Positions 49,780-62,866 are shown, counted from the first letter of the stretch. The stretch is 64,000 nt of DNA from Plantago major (GCA_026545765.1 JAIFAC010000461.1:1-64000); one strand, 5' to 3'. Notes: generated by a model not told the origin, from the letters alone. Numbers and translations: made by a program.

Positions 49780-52700
49780 GATCAGTTGACATGATCATCC
49801 ACTTTTCCGCATTCTTGGACATAGTCATAAAGAATCCTTCTGACAGAGAGCTCTGTCTTTCTGGATAAGTCACATATTTCATGGTAACTCTTGCCAAGCT
49901 TGTGATTCTTCCGCAGAAAGTGTTTGACCCAAAAGTACTTTTCCTGCACCTGTGAGTGCTCTATATGCACCGAGATAGGTTGAAATACTCAGATATTTCT
50001 TCCAGATAGTAAATCATCTAGGTATTCATCCAATGTCATATAGAATTACTCATAGGTTGGAACACCTAGTTTGTTCTTTCTCAGTAGCTACCATCCAGCT
50101 TTTCTTACCTTGTGTACATCATCGTGTTTTGGTAAGGATGTGCAAAAGAAAGATCCATCTTTCGCTTCATTTCTCTTTTCTACTTCAAAGTTTAGCCAGC
50201 ATGAAGGTGCTCGTGTTTTAGCAATTCGTCATTTTCTTTCCATTTCAAGATCCGTCGATGATGGAGTTGGAAACTTATCATTGACAAGTAGATGTTGTAG
50301 TTCCGTAATCCAATACCCTCTTGTTTAGAATGCACCTATATGAAGACTCTTCATTACTAGTCTTCACATACCAATGTGGGCATCACCTTCCTTTCGATGA
50401 GTTTCTTCACATCGCCAAACCGAATCCTTCGCCTTTCGTTAGGTGGCCTTCGTCAGAGATCCTCTAACCCTTTCTTCCCGCCAATGGGCCGGTGGATGTT
50501 CTTGTATTGACTTGGTATTTCCGTATGATTTCGTCGCCAAAGGCCTTTGCGCCAGAGGAGGTCAGAAGTAGTTGTTGTCTCCTTTTCTTGTGAAGTGGAT
50601 GTTCATCAGACGATTCATCCTCATCATCATTGAAGTCCAAAATTGAGACTTGCAGCCTTTCGCCTCTCACTTCTCCTTCTTCCTTTTCTTCTTCTTCGTA
50701 AGTCTTCTTATGAGATTCTAAGGACTCGCTCCCCTAGTTATCATACTCACCTTCCGGCCGTTGATCCGGAACAACTTCTTCAAGAGGGGCATCTCCAAAG
50801 GTCCTTGATGACTAGTCGACTTGAGGAGGAGGATTTGATTGTTTTCTTTCTTCATCCGCCTTTCCGAGGCATCTCTTCCCTTAGTCACGAATGACCGACT
50901 CATGATAGCATAAGCTTCAGAGAGTGACTCAAAGTTCTTTTGAGATTGTCAGCACCGACTAATTCTTGAAGTTCCTTCTTCAGCTTTTTGTTCCGCTTAA
51001 CCAGCCTCGCCCTTTCGCTGAGCTCTTGAAGCGCCTTAGGATGGCGCTTGTCAGGACAAAGATACGGGCTTCATTCAATGCCGCATTAGCATTGTTACAA
51101 TCCTCATCCCCACTCAACACTAGGTATTTCCGAGAGAGCTATGCTGGTTGCTCTGCTGAGTAAGGCAAAGACCAATGGCTTCATCTTTTCGGGACGGATT
51201 TTAGCACTTCAGGTCTTCGGCAACTAGGTCTCTCCGAGTTCCAAAAGACACTGCTCTTGCACGGTTTTCACTTGAACTACCGGTGCAGAGAAGATATGAG
51301 GAGCAAGTAGGGCTCTCTTTGCCGAGTGATAAGTCTCTCATCTTCTTCGCAGAATCAAGTTGCGTCTTCAAAGATCACCTCATAATCCTTCTCTCGATTG
51401 TTCAGAAGTCGCTAACATCTTTTGTTTGCCTTGGAGTATGCTGGCCTTCTGAGAGGATGTAGAAGGTCTTTCTGATGCAGCTTCAGCATCATGTTCTTCA
51501 TCATCATTGTCATCCATGGCATCTATCTCAACAGCTGTGACAACAATGGCATTCTTCAGATTTCTTTGCTCATCTAGGAGTGCCAATTCTCGCATTAGCT
51601 TCTTTGAGCTTCGAGTTTGCCTCCTTTTCATCAACAAGAGCTTGACACTCAATGTTGATTCTTTTCTTCTTCCAACACCTTCGAGTTGTTCAATCTCGAA
51701 CTCAAGTAGGGAAATTTCTTCCATGGCATCATTGTGCTCACTGCTGGATATCTTGATGAGACTTGGGAGGTGATGATGATGGGGCTCTCGAGCATTTGAA
51801 GGAGTAGCCTTTTCCACTTCCTTTGCTAGCTTCCTCAATCTCGCCTTGTCCAGTTAGATCATCATTCGATCATCACCATCATCATCACTCTTGTTCTTGC
51901 TTCGTTCGATGCTCGAGGGAGGTTCTTGATAATCATTTTCCCATCTCTTCCTCATCTTCGTAAACTAGGTTGATCACATCGAAGTGTGATCATCCTCCCA
52001 TTAACTTCCTCTTGCTCACTGGTAGTAGTGAGCTTGTCGGGCAAGGCAGATGCGAACCATCCGCTTAGGTTTGAGCATCCGCAGACTTGAAATCGCTATA
52101 AGTTCAGGCTACTTCATGAATGAAGTCTTCATGCATCGAGTGGCAAAAGAGTAGGACTCATTGGGAACAATGCATGGATGTGATCCTCCATTGAAGGCGA
52201 TTGCTCTTCTTCCGACGCCGACATTTCGTTAATTCGTAAAGGTCACCTTTCCGAAGTTTCGCCATTGTTCAAGCACTTGAGATGTTTCTTTAAAGGGTGT
52301 TTCGAAGGCCTCGAGTAAATCAACTGCACTAGACTTTGAGCCCGAAAGAAAGGGATCAAGTTAGTTTTGTTCAAATCACTGTTAGTATTCAGATGCAAAG
52401 TAAGCTCGAGCATACCTGTAGAAACACTAGCTCATCACTGACTTCGCTTGGGTCTCGTAGACCCTGATACTTTGGTGTGAGGAGAAGTCCGATCCTCAAG
52501 ATCCTTTCTTTCTCGCTGAACCGAGAATTAGAATCAATTATGGTTTCGTAAACTTGTTTATCGAGAAAGATAGATAGAAATATGCTTCGAGGCTTCACTT
52601 ACTTTCAAGTGAGGAAGCTCAAGATATTCCTCGTAAACCTTGGGGTTTCTCGCACCTTTTCGCAGATCGCTTGTTCAAGAAGCTTTCAGCTTCCTTTCGA

Positions 52701-54679
52701 GGAGATAACACAACTGCTTTCTCCATCCAATTGTTCTTCCGACCGAGCCTCGTAAGAACAAACATAAAAGATTGAGTAGTGGTTTTCCGTAGCATTCTTG
52801 AAGGAGACTATTACGACATTTACCTTTTCAAAGAAGACTCAAGAATACTTCCTCGTAGAGCTTTTCACCTCTGAATCTTCGTTTTGGGGTGTTGGTTCCA
52901 CCACCACTACTTCCTCATGAGCCTAAGAAGAGATATTAAGAATATTAGAACATAAGATAAGAGCATTTTAGTTAGTTATTTCTTGTTCGTAGATAACTTT
53001 ACTACCGTGGGATGTGCTCTTCTTGATGTTCGAGGTCGAGGAACTCTTCGATTCAAGGTGGAAAGTTTTCTTCCCTAAAGATTGCTTCTAAATTTGCTTC
53101 TAAATAAATATTTTTATGAGTAATAAGTTAACATGCAATTATGTCGACAAGTTAGATACAACTATCTTTGTTACCCTAATAAGGTCAGCCGATCATTGGT
53201 CTCGACTTGTGGTGATTCCGCAGCCTCTCGTGCTCATTGTTGGTCTCCTCTCAAAGATTATTCTCAATCTCCATCTCGCTTGATCCCTTCTCGAGTCGAG
53301 CTTTCGTAGTTGAGGAACCTGTTCAAGAACAGGGTTTTCTTCAACAACCTTTGATGCTGGTAATGTGAATGTGGAAGCAATGGCGACATCTTCCATCATT
53401 CTATTTTCTTCTCCCAGGCCTTCTTCTTCCCCGCGTAAGTGCTCCTTTGACCTCGAGGAGCCGAGCTAGATGCTCCTCCATGTGTTTCTATCTTCGACCA
53501 CTTAAGTGCCTCTCGATTTGTTCATCCTCTTCGTAGTCATCCCCGATTGGGAGTCACCCATCTATAATGTTGCGGTCATTCCTTGATAGTTCGAGCCGCC
53601 TGCCTGTAATCTTGGTGCTTTCGAATCGCTTTTCGGCGAACATTTTCGAGACCTTGTCTCCAAGTTGTGCCTCTATTTCTTTTTGTCAGCTTAGGTACTT
53701 TTCAGGTTGAGTCCTTTTCTCGTAGTTTGAGGTCGAAATAAGTCGCTCGTAAACCTTATCACCTTGTCAAGCGCTTTCTTCTTCTTCTCCGAAAGTGTTT
53801 TCTCAATAGCAAGTCTCTCATTTTCTTCAAAGGCGGTCAAAAGGGAGTCAGGATCGATTTCGCCTCTCTCGAGAGTGATTCCCATTGTTTCCGTAATGTG
53901 ACAAATTCGAGGCCAGTGCATATCGCCTTTGGCTCAAGAAGGCTATTGATGATCTTGGGCTCAAATTCTTCAATATGCCCAAGGAATTTGTCAAGGCGCA
54001 TTTCCCGCTTAAAGTGGGTTTCGCCTTCATGCTTCTTGTTCGTAAGATGCATCATCATCCATCTCTCCATGCTTATCCGTCTACTCCACCTTTGTTGCCA
54101 TCAAAGCAATGGACCGTAATGAGAGCTAAAGTACTCCAAGAGCTTCGAGATGACTAGTTCGATGGCTTTTAACAAAGTCTCCGGCAACCCTTTGCATTTT
54201 CTAATCGATTGCTTCAAATAGCTCTTAACACCTTGAATCATGGAAGCATCCTCGATGTTGATGTCTTCAATTGTTCCTCGATTTTTCAATCGAATATCTT
54301 GCGTAAAGTCTTGCGCCTAGGACGATCTTCGTCCTTGAACTTCAGATGTATTTCTCTTCTTCATCATTCACAACCTTTGTGAAGATTTTGAAGTTGTAAT
54401 AGAACTCTAGCACATCCAAAGGTGGATAGTCCATCGGTGCAGATGTAAACTTGAAGATATGGGAACTTTTCAAAGATCCCCAATATCGCTTCCTATCCGG
54501 TCTTCAAGGTACGATCTGGTACATACTTCTTCACTAGAAAAGCTCCCAATTCATTTTGTGGTTCGATTCCAAATGGGGTGAACTTTCCTGTATATGCTTA
54601 TTCAACACCTTGTTCCTTTCCTCCTTGCTTTTCAGAGTGTATGATGCGCCTTAGGTTCTTGTGGTCATCTTCGTGCCAT
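49780..54679 (-). pseudogene. Large third ORF (ORF3) of copia copy 3, frameshifted
   Basis: ATG at 54679-54677 (AAGAGATGGCA). The open stretches follow one another on the minus strand for about 4.9 kb, some 1,600 codons. N-terminal third: KFKDEDRPRR-like near 54340, then LDKFLGHIEEFEPKIINS near 53990 and RKQWESLSREAKS near 53860. The middle is highly charged, with a coiled-coil-like stretch at 51380-51838 (LEFEIEQLEGVGRRKES, acidic DDNDDEEHDAE). The late part has DFNDDEDESSDEHPLHKKRR near 50600, with an NLS-like basic patch, and a C-terminal block WVKHFLRKNHKLGK near 49900 ending DDHVN-stop near 49788. No known enzyme motif, signal peptide or membrane helix is evident. By position it equals the env-like gene of SIRE elements; by composition it looks more like a nuclear or structural accessory protein. 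Function unknown. Confidence 0.6.
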
Positions 54680-55579
54680 CTCTTATATGTAGTCTCGAGT
54701 GAGTGTTTTCAGAGGATTTTGCAAGATTAATCGATTAGTCTATCTTTTCGTAAGACTAAACATAAGAAGTCGAGTTTGCGTAAGGGTTTTGCGTAAATCT
54801 TGAGAGATTTTGCTTTTGATGCAAGTATGAAATTTCGGATTTGGTAAAAGTGTTTGTCTTTGTCCAAGTCCTATATATATAGCATAACATGTACATAGAT
54901 ACAACATACATACAACTCAATATGAATGCGTGTTTTGTATTCAGATAGGCGTGGTATCACACGCATCCATTAAATGCGAGTGGGCCATGCCTCGTATTTC
55001 TCAATGTATATTACTTGCTTTGTTTTAATATCAACCGCTGAGATCAAACGCTTATTCCTCAAGGGCTTATATTGAATATCTTGTAATGATATCAATCAAC
55101 AAATGCTATTGTGCCGATTTGATGGATTTTTACAAGTTACATCCATTACGCCACTTAGTAAAGAGTAAGAGCACTCAATCGTTTGAACTTATCATTCGAG
55201 TGTCAAGTCCTTATCTTTATACCGCTTATCATAAAATTGCAAAAATACAAGACATCGACATGTTTGACTTCCGTAACTTATACTTTTCGGCTTTGTGTGT
55301 CTTTTCTTTATGACTAAATAGCTTTCTAAATTCAAGTGTCAAGCTTCATTGTTTGAATGTATTTGACCCACTCAAGAAGTAAGTTCTAGTCTTGTTTACT
55401 TATCGAGTGTGTACTAACCTTGCCTTTCCGGATACCCGCTCCAAATGCCATTTCTCGAGTGTTGCAACTCAGAAACCTTTGCATCACTTCTTATCAACTT
55501 GGCTTTCTGAGAACATGTTCTCAGGGGCCTACTTCTTTTCTACCTCACTTACTCAGACTTTAGAGATTCATGACATTTT
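54680..55579 (-). promoter_or_regulatory. Promoter-like interval ahead of ORF3, copy 3
   Basis: Non-coding stretch between the pol stop and the ORF3 ATG. On the minus strand it has GGCCCACTCGCATTTAATG near 54968-54986 and a TATA box TATATATATA at 54872-54881 in GCTATATATATAGGA, about 200 bp before the ATG. The same two motifs in the same order occur in copies 1a and 2. A separate ORF3 transcript is inferred. Confidence 0.6.
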
Positions 55580-58500
55580 TCAGTCCTTAGGCATCTCCAT
55601 TAACCCAAGACTATGTCTTAAGGTCAAGAACCGACTTTCTTGTAGGGGCTTGGTGAAGATATCTGCAAGTTGGTCTTCCGTACAATCTTGAGTATCTCTA
55701 TATCGCCTTTCTCAACATGGTCTCCGATGAAGTGGTGTCTAACATCAATGTGCTTTGTTCTCGCATGGAACTTGGGGTTCTATGTGATTGCAATAGCACT
55801 TGTGTTATCACGTAAAATGGGAGTTTTCTTCATCGAGTCCATAGTCTCGAGTTGTTGTCGATCCACGTAATTTGTGTTACACAACAACCAAAGCAATATA
55901 TTCAAATTTCCGTGGTAGAAGTTGCAATTGAGTTTTTCTTTTGCTAAACCATGAGATAAGTCTAGTTCCTTAAACCCACAAGTTCTCGAGGTGCTTTTCC
56001 TATCAAGCATTGATCCAAAGATAATCAAAGATCCGAGTAACCAGCCAAACTCAATCCACTTTCTTTAGGATACCAAAAACCTACATATACTGTACCTTTC
56101 ACATACCTTAATATTTTCATAGCAATGTTGTAGTGTGATTGCATTGGATTTGTTTGAAATCTAGCACACACACCAACTGCATATTGAATATCAGTTCTGC
56201 TTGCAGTAAGGTAAAGTAGTGAACCTATCAATTTCCTATACTTGTGTTCATCAACACTCTTATCTGATTCAGTATAGGTCATCTTAGTTCCTATGCTCAT
56301 AGGTATCTTAGCATTCTTTTCAGAAGGCTTAAGATTGAACTTTGTGAGCATGTCTTTTGCATACTTTGTCTGACTAATGAATATTCCATCATTGAGTTGC
56401 TTGACTTGCAAACCTAGGAAATAGTTCAATTCTCCCATCATGCTCATCTCAAACTTACTTTTCATGAGATTTGCAAAGTCATCACAAAGTTGCTTGAACT
56501 AAGAGTAGTTTCCCATCATGATTTAAAGCAAATAATGTTTTATCAACTTCACCTTTCTTGAAACCACTTTCCAGAAGGTATTTGGCCAAAGTGTCATACC
56601 ATGCTCGAGCCTGCTTTCACCCATAGAGCTCAGAGCTTATAGACCATTCTACTTTCGAGGAAACTTCAAAGCCGTGGTTGTTCAACATAGACTTCCTCAA
56701 AGAAGTTCACCATTCAAGAATGCACTTTTGATATCCATCTGATAAACTTTAAAGTCTTTATGAACTGCAAAGGCCAGAAAGAGTCTTATTGCATCCAATC
56801 TGGCAACTGGTGCATATGACTCATCAAAATCTAAACCTTCACCGTGGTGAATCCTCGCAACCAACCTTGCTTTGTTTCTCGTTATTTCACCAGATTCATT
56901 CATCTTGTTTCGAAACCCACTTAGTTCCAATCACGTATATTCCTTCTTCAAATGGAACTAGTTTCATTTGTTTCTCTCAAACCGATCCAACTCTTTCTTG
57001 CATTGCGTAGATCCAATCTTGGTCTCTTAATGCTTCTTCTATAGTTTTAGTTCAATGTTTGAGATGAAACATCCAAAGAGAGAGTTAGCATTTTCTATTG
57101 CTCTCCTAGTCCTAACACCTGATTGATCGGGTCCAATCACATCTTTTGCAGATGATCTTTGATCCATCTCATCATGGGTTTAGGGCTAGTAGGTCAACAT
57201 CTATGTGATCCAATGTGAATCACTATGATTACGACTTGATACTTCTTCAAGATTCTGACATCTCGCACCTCGTAGGGCAAAGGAATGTCCGACACTTCGG
57301 GTGAGAGCTCGACATGCCTCAGAGAGGTCATTTCAGAGTTAGCTCTCGATGAACATCTTCGCTTCAATTCGAATTCTCATAGGAAATTCTTCATCATGTC
57401 TGAGAATCAACTGGTTGTTACTAGGCATTTCATACTTTTCTTCGCCAGAGTCATCCTCTCTTTCCACAATGATGTTTTTCCTTTCTGAGGGTTCTTCTTT
57501 AGAATTCTTTATCATTAGTTCCTTGAACCTTTCTGAGAGTTCATCAGCAAGGGGTGTTTTCTTGCTTCCTTCATAGAATACAACATGAACTGATTCTTCA
57601 ATCTTCTTTGTTCTTTGTTGTAAACTCAGATGCTTTGCTATTCATAGAATAACCAAGAAATACACCTTCATCTGCCTTTGGTGAAATGTTCTTATATACT
57701 CTTTTCCATTGTTAAGAAAAAACATCTACAACCAAACACTTTCAGATGTTTGATATTAGGGGGTCTACCAACCAAGAGTTCATAGGGGGGTCTTGTCATG
57801 GTGTTTGTTTATCAAACATCTGCTCGAAGTGTAGATGTCAGGTTTATGCCTTCAACCCAATAAACTTCACTTATTTCAGTGTCAGCTAGCATTGTCCTTG
57901 CTGCTTCTTTAAGGGTTCTATTTTTCCTTTATGCAACACCATTTTGTTGTGGTGTTCTCACAGAGGAAAGTTGGTGTCAGATACCTTGTCGGTAAAACTC
58001 CTTTATGTAATCGGGTCGACAAACTCAAGCATATGGTCCTGCTCGACAGCAGATACCTTGTCATTCTTCATGACTTCAAGCTTATTCATCAAGTTTTGTA
58101 TCTCCACCCTAGCATCAGATTTGTGCTTTAGAAAGACAACCCAAGTGAATCTTGAGAAGTCATCTACAACAATCGTATTCATACTTCATACTTCTTTCCG
58201 CATAACTAGTTACGTATGATTCAAAAGATCCATGTGTAATAGTTGCAGTGGTCTAACACTAGAGTGTCCGGTTTTCGACTTGAAAGAGATCTTGATTGTT
58301 TCCATCCGACAAAGTGTAAGAGATACCATCCTTTCGAAGATGTTTTGGGAAGGCCAACCACTAACTCTTTCGCAAGTTTGTTCGAGTTTTGAAATTCAAG
58401 TGACTCATTCTTTTGTGCCATAACCAAGCTATTCTCAGGACCCGATTGACTCACCATGAGACATTCTTCAACAGGCAGATGCCAAATCGTAACATAAACA

Positions 58501-59200
58501 TCGCTTTCCGCCGAGCAACCAAGACCGCTCGCTCATCATTTCATAAGTTTGCAATACTTTGCTTTGAATTTCACAGGAATCCTTTGTCCGCAAACCTGCC
58601 TCGCTAAATAGATTATATTTCAAACCTTGAACATGTAATACGCCGCGATTGTTAATGATCCTAATTTGATGTCCAGATCCCGAGAGGGATTTAATTCTCC
58701 TCCAAAGAAATCATGTCCGTCCAAAGGTTGCAAGCTTTGTAGTCGACAGATTTGCTTTGTCTCTCATGTGCTTTTCGTGATCCACTATCAAACAGCCATC
58801 GAGCCTTAGTCCAAGAGGCGCTCGCATAAAACAGAAATGTGAGTTGTGTTCTCGCTTGTAAATAGAACCACTTAGACTAAACATTCTTCTAGTAGGAATC
58901 CACATTTTAGTGAATTTCTTGGGAGTTTGTTTTGTCTAACTTGATCGTAAGGAGATGCAATAAAATCGCATTTTGATCTCAATCTTCCTTCTGGGTGTTT
59001 CTAGGTGTTCCTTTGGTGCTTTCTCGACCGGTTTCGGGTTGCTTCAAAGAACTTAGCCTTTCGCCGTGTTCCTTCTAGCTCGCATTCAGCTTTTCAAAGG
59101 TTTGAGATTTCTTCCACTTCGCCTATTGCTACGCAATATCACCTTTGCACCATTGTTCTCGCCCTTCCTTATATTGTTGCGTATGACCTTCCAATAGCAC
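55580..59200 (-). pseudogene. copia pol of copy 3 (protease, integrase, RT without YVDD, RNase H)
   Basis: Pre-integrase segment with NKLAKELVVGLPKTS near 58350. Integrase with VVVDDFSRFTWVVF near 58150 and RTPQQNGV near 57955, then PYELLVGRPPNIKHLKVFGC near 57750. Reverse transcriptase: [20 protein letters not shown] near 56830, [12 protein letters not shown] near 56710, KFEMSMMGELNYFLGLQVKQ near 56440. The YVDD motif is deleted at 56493. RNase H: DRKSTS near 55990, TPILRDNTSAIA near 55800. C-terminus: HIDVRHHFIGDHVEKGDIE near 55720, FTKPLQESRF-like near 55650, stop TGA at 55582-55580. The protease region (58700-59200) is not clearly readable. Several frameshifts; inactive as written. Confidence 0.82.
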
Positions 59201-61254
59201 GATAGCCAATGCCATTTCAACACCTTTCGCTTTCTTCAAGCCTTTTACTAGTTTCGCACCATCTTTATTTTCATAAATGGTACAAGAGAGAATTTGCCTA
59301 TTCCAAAGAATTCTTCCCTTCCTAGTAATGCAAAGAATGGATGGTCAGATATCCTGGTCAGGTTTCTTTCGTAAACCTTATCTACATGTTTCTTATGAAC
59401 TTGATGTTCTTTCAAAGGTCAAGGTAACTCCTTTCCTTTGTCAACTACCCTAGCTTTCCGACCAACGCCATAGGTGGTTGAAGAATCACCGCTGACTTTT
59501 TACAAAGGTCAACCTTTCATCACTCTTCTTCAGAGGAGATGAATTACTTGATTGTTTATCAAGTCCAAGTCCACCTTTCTCAGAGGGATCTCTCAGATAG
59601 GATTGAACCTCAGTGAGAGTGTCACTAGCCTTTGCATAAGATTGGAAGGATAGCTCTTTTTTCTCGAAGTTCTTCATTCTCGTAGCGCCTTCATCATTTT
59701 CTTATTAAGTTCATCCAAGGCTAGTTTGTGAGAATTTTCATTCTCGATATCCGAAGTTTCGTAAAGGCTATTTCAAATGTTTTGTTCTCGATACTCGTTA
59801 GCTCGTAAACCTCTTTTTCAAGAGTTTCTTTACTTTCCTCTAGAATTGTGGTTTTGATTGTGCTTCCGTAAATTCTTTCTCATAACAATCCAATTCACTT
59901 GACCAACCTGCATCCTCAATTCCATCATCACTCTCATAGTACGTAAATTGTGAATTGTTAGTTACCTCATCACCATAAGACATATTTCATTGTTGGAGAT
60001 GTCCGACCAAAGAATCTCAAAGAATTCCACACATTTCATTCTTCTTAAGGTCAAGGCGATTACATCGTGGTGATTCCACACAATCGTGATGGTAGGTTCG
60101 AGTCATCCGAATCTCCATCTTCGTAATCTTCTCAATGTCTAGAGCATCAAGTTGAATTTGAATCTTCTTCCTTTCTCCAAAGGATCAAGAAGGCCCTTTG
60201 ATTTCTCTTGAAATTTCTTCCCTTCTTGTCACACCGTATTGAGCTTGTTTAAAGCAGACAATCTCTTAAAGTGACCAGATTTTGACAATAGAAGTATATC
60301 ATTTCCTATTTCGCAGCCTTCAAGATTAACACCTTTCCGAATGGGGGTGTTTAGAGAGTTGTTCATTGTATGTTCTTGCACTAATGATAGTTTGGGCCAA
60401 GATGCTTTTTCAAATTTTCTTTAGCTTTTCTTCTCTCAACTGCTGACTCACAAATTTCTTCATGTGTCTTACGCAAGAGCATTTTCTTCAGATGCATCTT
60501 TGGTATCCTTCTTTCGTATACCTTGAGAAACTAGAGCAACACTTTCCAACTTTTCAGCAGCTTTGTTCTCCGAGTTGTCTCATAGCCTACAAGAGCAAGA
60601 TGAGAGAAGAGCTCATCGAGTAATATTTGGCATCCCTTCGTTGAAATAAAAGAACTTAGTGTGCTCCCACAGGATTGAGACTTCGACAATAGTCTTAATC
60701 TTTTATGGCTAGAGTATCTGCTTTCACCAAGTGCAGCCATATCACTCATAAGTGTAGTAAACCCGAAATCAAGTTCTTCTAGAGTTTCAGCAGACCTTGT
60801 TTGAAGTTTTGGAACTTCAATTTAAGAACTTCAACTTTTTTCCTTGGTTTTCTGCCCGCATGATTTCTTCAATCAATTGCCAGCAATCGCTGCTTTAGCA
60901 CCCCTACGCTTATAATCATGTGCTCAGTGTCGATCCGATGATGATATTACGAGCTTGACCATCCAATCAGGTCTCGCATCTTCGCATGTCCGTAGCTCTT
61001 CGATTGTCTTCATACATAATGCTTCCACGAGCAACACGACCACTCTAACTAGCAAAATGATCCTCGCCTCCATCTTCCTTTTCGAGGTTTTTCTTCCATC
61101 AGACACCTCAGTAACTTGGTTGAGATGTCAGATTTTGATAGGCCCTTCATTGATGACATATAACATCTCGGCACTAATTGCCTCAAGATGGAGCATCATG
61201 TTGTTCTTCCATTTCATAGTTTTCGCTTTTAACGGGTACATCACTCGTAGACAT
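59201..61254 (-). pseudogene. copia gag of copy 3, frameshifted
   Basis: Start ATG at 61254 (MSTSDVPVKSENYE). In the shifted frame the next part reads WKNNMMLHLEAISAEMLYVI and then VTEVSDGRKTSKRK, the usual start of copia Gag. A capsid-like segment lies near 60530-60750 and a coiled-coil-like C-terminal part, SYAKASDTLTEVQSYLRD, near 59590-59640. A zinc knuckle was not clearly readable here, although copy 1 has one. Frameshifts prevent a full product. Confidence 0.65.
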
Positions 61255-61350
61255 ACCGCACACTTAACACACAAATTATATAGTCCTCAAAGGGACAAAG
61301 TTCCTTCACCTATCTAGGGATCTAGGTTCGCAAGTAAGGCTTGTGAATAT

Positions 61351-61364
61351 CCCGCCTAATACCA
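61351..61364 (-). other. Primer-binding site, copy 3
   Basis: TGGTATTAGGCGGG on the minus strand, two bases inside the 5' LTR. Similar to TGGTATCAGAGC, complementary to initiator methionine tRNA. Confidence 0.65.
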
Positions 61365-61366
61365 CT

Positions 61367-62767
61367 TGTTCGTCCAGATAATGGCAAAGTAAAAGACTAG
61401 AGGGGGGGTGAATAGTCTTTAAAACTTTTGTCGATAAACACGCTTTCGTAAACCCGGGGTTTCGATACTTAAATTTAGAGCGGAAGACTTTAAGATAGGT
61501 AAGTGCGTAAACAATAAGTATGTGTGTGTGCTTTGAAATGTAAATACGTAAAGGTAAATGACACAACAAGTATAGTGGTATCTGGAGGTGGCGTAATCCT
61601 CCAACTAATCCACTTCGGTCTTTCTGAGACCTAGAATTCACTAGAACAGATAATTGAGTTCACCTTACAATAATCCTATTCTAAGATTCTTAAACAAATG
61701 GTTCCCAACCAAATGTTCTCCCTGAGTTATTCCCCAGCTCCTAGAGCTAAGTACTTCCTCTACTCAGATAACCTTGGAGTTATTCCTTGATTTCCCAAAT
61801 CAAGTACTTCCTCTACTCCACGCCTTGATGGTGTTGGTTATAAGGTTTGTTAGAGAGGCTTCAGATAACTTTTCGCTTATGTTTTCAGAGACCCTAATAG
61901 AACAAGACTACTTAATACACTTGTTCAAAGGATGGCACCGCTTTTATCGACCCAAGTAATTGATGTCCGTTCTGGAGAATGAGCTTCAGAAAGGGTATCT
62001 GATAGTTCAACTCTTTCACGAATAACAATCTCTTGTTAAGGTTTAGGACAACTTAGAACTACTAGTGATTCTTCGAGCAACATAAAGCTTTCAGAAAGGG
62101 TAGTAGAGTGCTTGAGAGAAAACTTTGCTTGATGGTAAGTTTGCAAGATAGAGCGTTCTAAGGTGTATTTCTCAGCATTTAAGTGTGTGATATATATAGA
62201 TGAATTTGAGAGTTGTTGGAATGATATCCGTTAGACACAATTCAAATTCGGTCCATACTTATCTTGAAATGAGTACTCAGAAGTCCTTGTCTCATGTCTC
62301 AGAGAGGACTGTGCTTCAAATGATTTTTCTGCCGATGCAATTAATGCACTTGTACTATTTCTTGTCCTGTAGTCTTCAACGGATACATGAGCCTTTCTGA
62401 TGGCTTGCATGCTCCATACTCATGATGTCATATGTCCATATTCATATTTCAAAAGTAAGTAAATGCACTTAAATTAAGGACATAGTCTTTCTGAGTTAGA
62501 CTAAACCTTGATATTCCTAAATCTTGTGCAATCTTCAGTCTTCTAATCTTCAGAAAAGCTCCATTGCTAGGATTGATCTTCATGGTCTTCTGGAAATAAA
62601 AATTACACTCAGAGACCTATAATCCTAATACAAGATTTACTAGACTAATCATACTCAGTGATTTCCTCTTTTACAATGTTCAAGTGAACCAAGAGTACTT
62701 AATCACCTTTCTGGCTAAGATAAGAACATGTGATGAGTGATCAAAATACTAACAGATATTCCTAACA
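61367..62767 (-). repeat. 5' LTR of copia copy 3
   Basis: 1401 bp, TGTTAGGAAT at its coding 5' end and GACGAACA at its 3' end. A TATA box lies at 62191-62198 in the conserved context AAATTCATC upstream on the minus strand. Very similar to 47960-49352. Confidence 0.92.
62191..62198 (-). promoter_or_regulatory. LTR promoter TATA box, copy 3
   Basis: TATATATA, preceded on the minus strand by AAATTCATC. The same arrangement is found in the LTRs at 9829, near 27787 and near 48770. Confidence 0.7.
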
Positions 62768-62772
62768 CTTTC
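62768..62772. repeat. Target-site duplication of copia copy 3, right
   Basis: CTTTC, identical to 47955-47959. Its last C is also the first base of the CACTA element. Confidence 0.88.
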
Positions 62773-62866
62773 ACTACAAAAAACAGCTGTTTAGTGACAG
62801 AATTATCCGTCGCTAAACATGGGCCGATTCGTCGCTAAACCCTTCGTCTCTAACAAAATTGTCACG

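Larger units (their letters stand above)
47960..62767 (-). mobile_element. SIRE/Maximus-like Ty1/copia element, copy 3, structurally complete (14.8 kb)
   Basis: Complete structure on the minus strand: 5' LTR (61367-62767), primer-binding site, gag from 61254, pol to 55580, promoter-like interval, ORF3 from 54679 to about 49780, polypurine tract, 3' LTR (47960-49352). It is flanked by a perfect CTTTC duplication. RT motifs (FEMSMMGELNYFLGLQVKQ), the TGTTAGGA LTR start, the AAAAGGGGAAAT purine tract and a large gene after pol place it with SIRE/Maximus. At nearly 15 kb it is long for Ty1/copia. LTRs are very similar to each other, so it is the youngest copy here, yet its RT lacks the YVDD motif. 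Confidence 0.92.
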
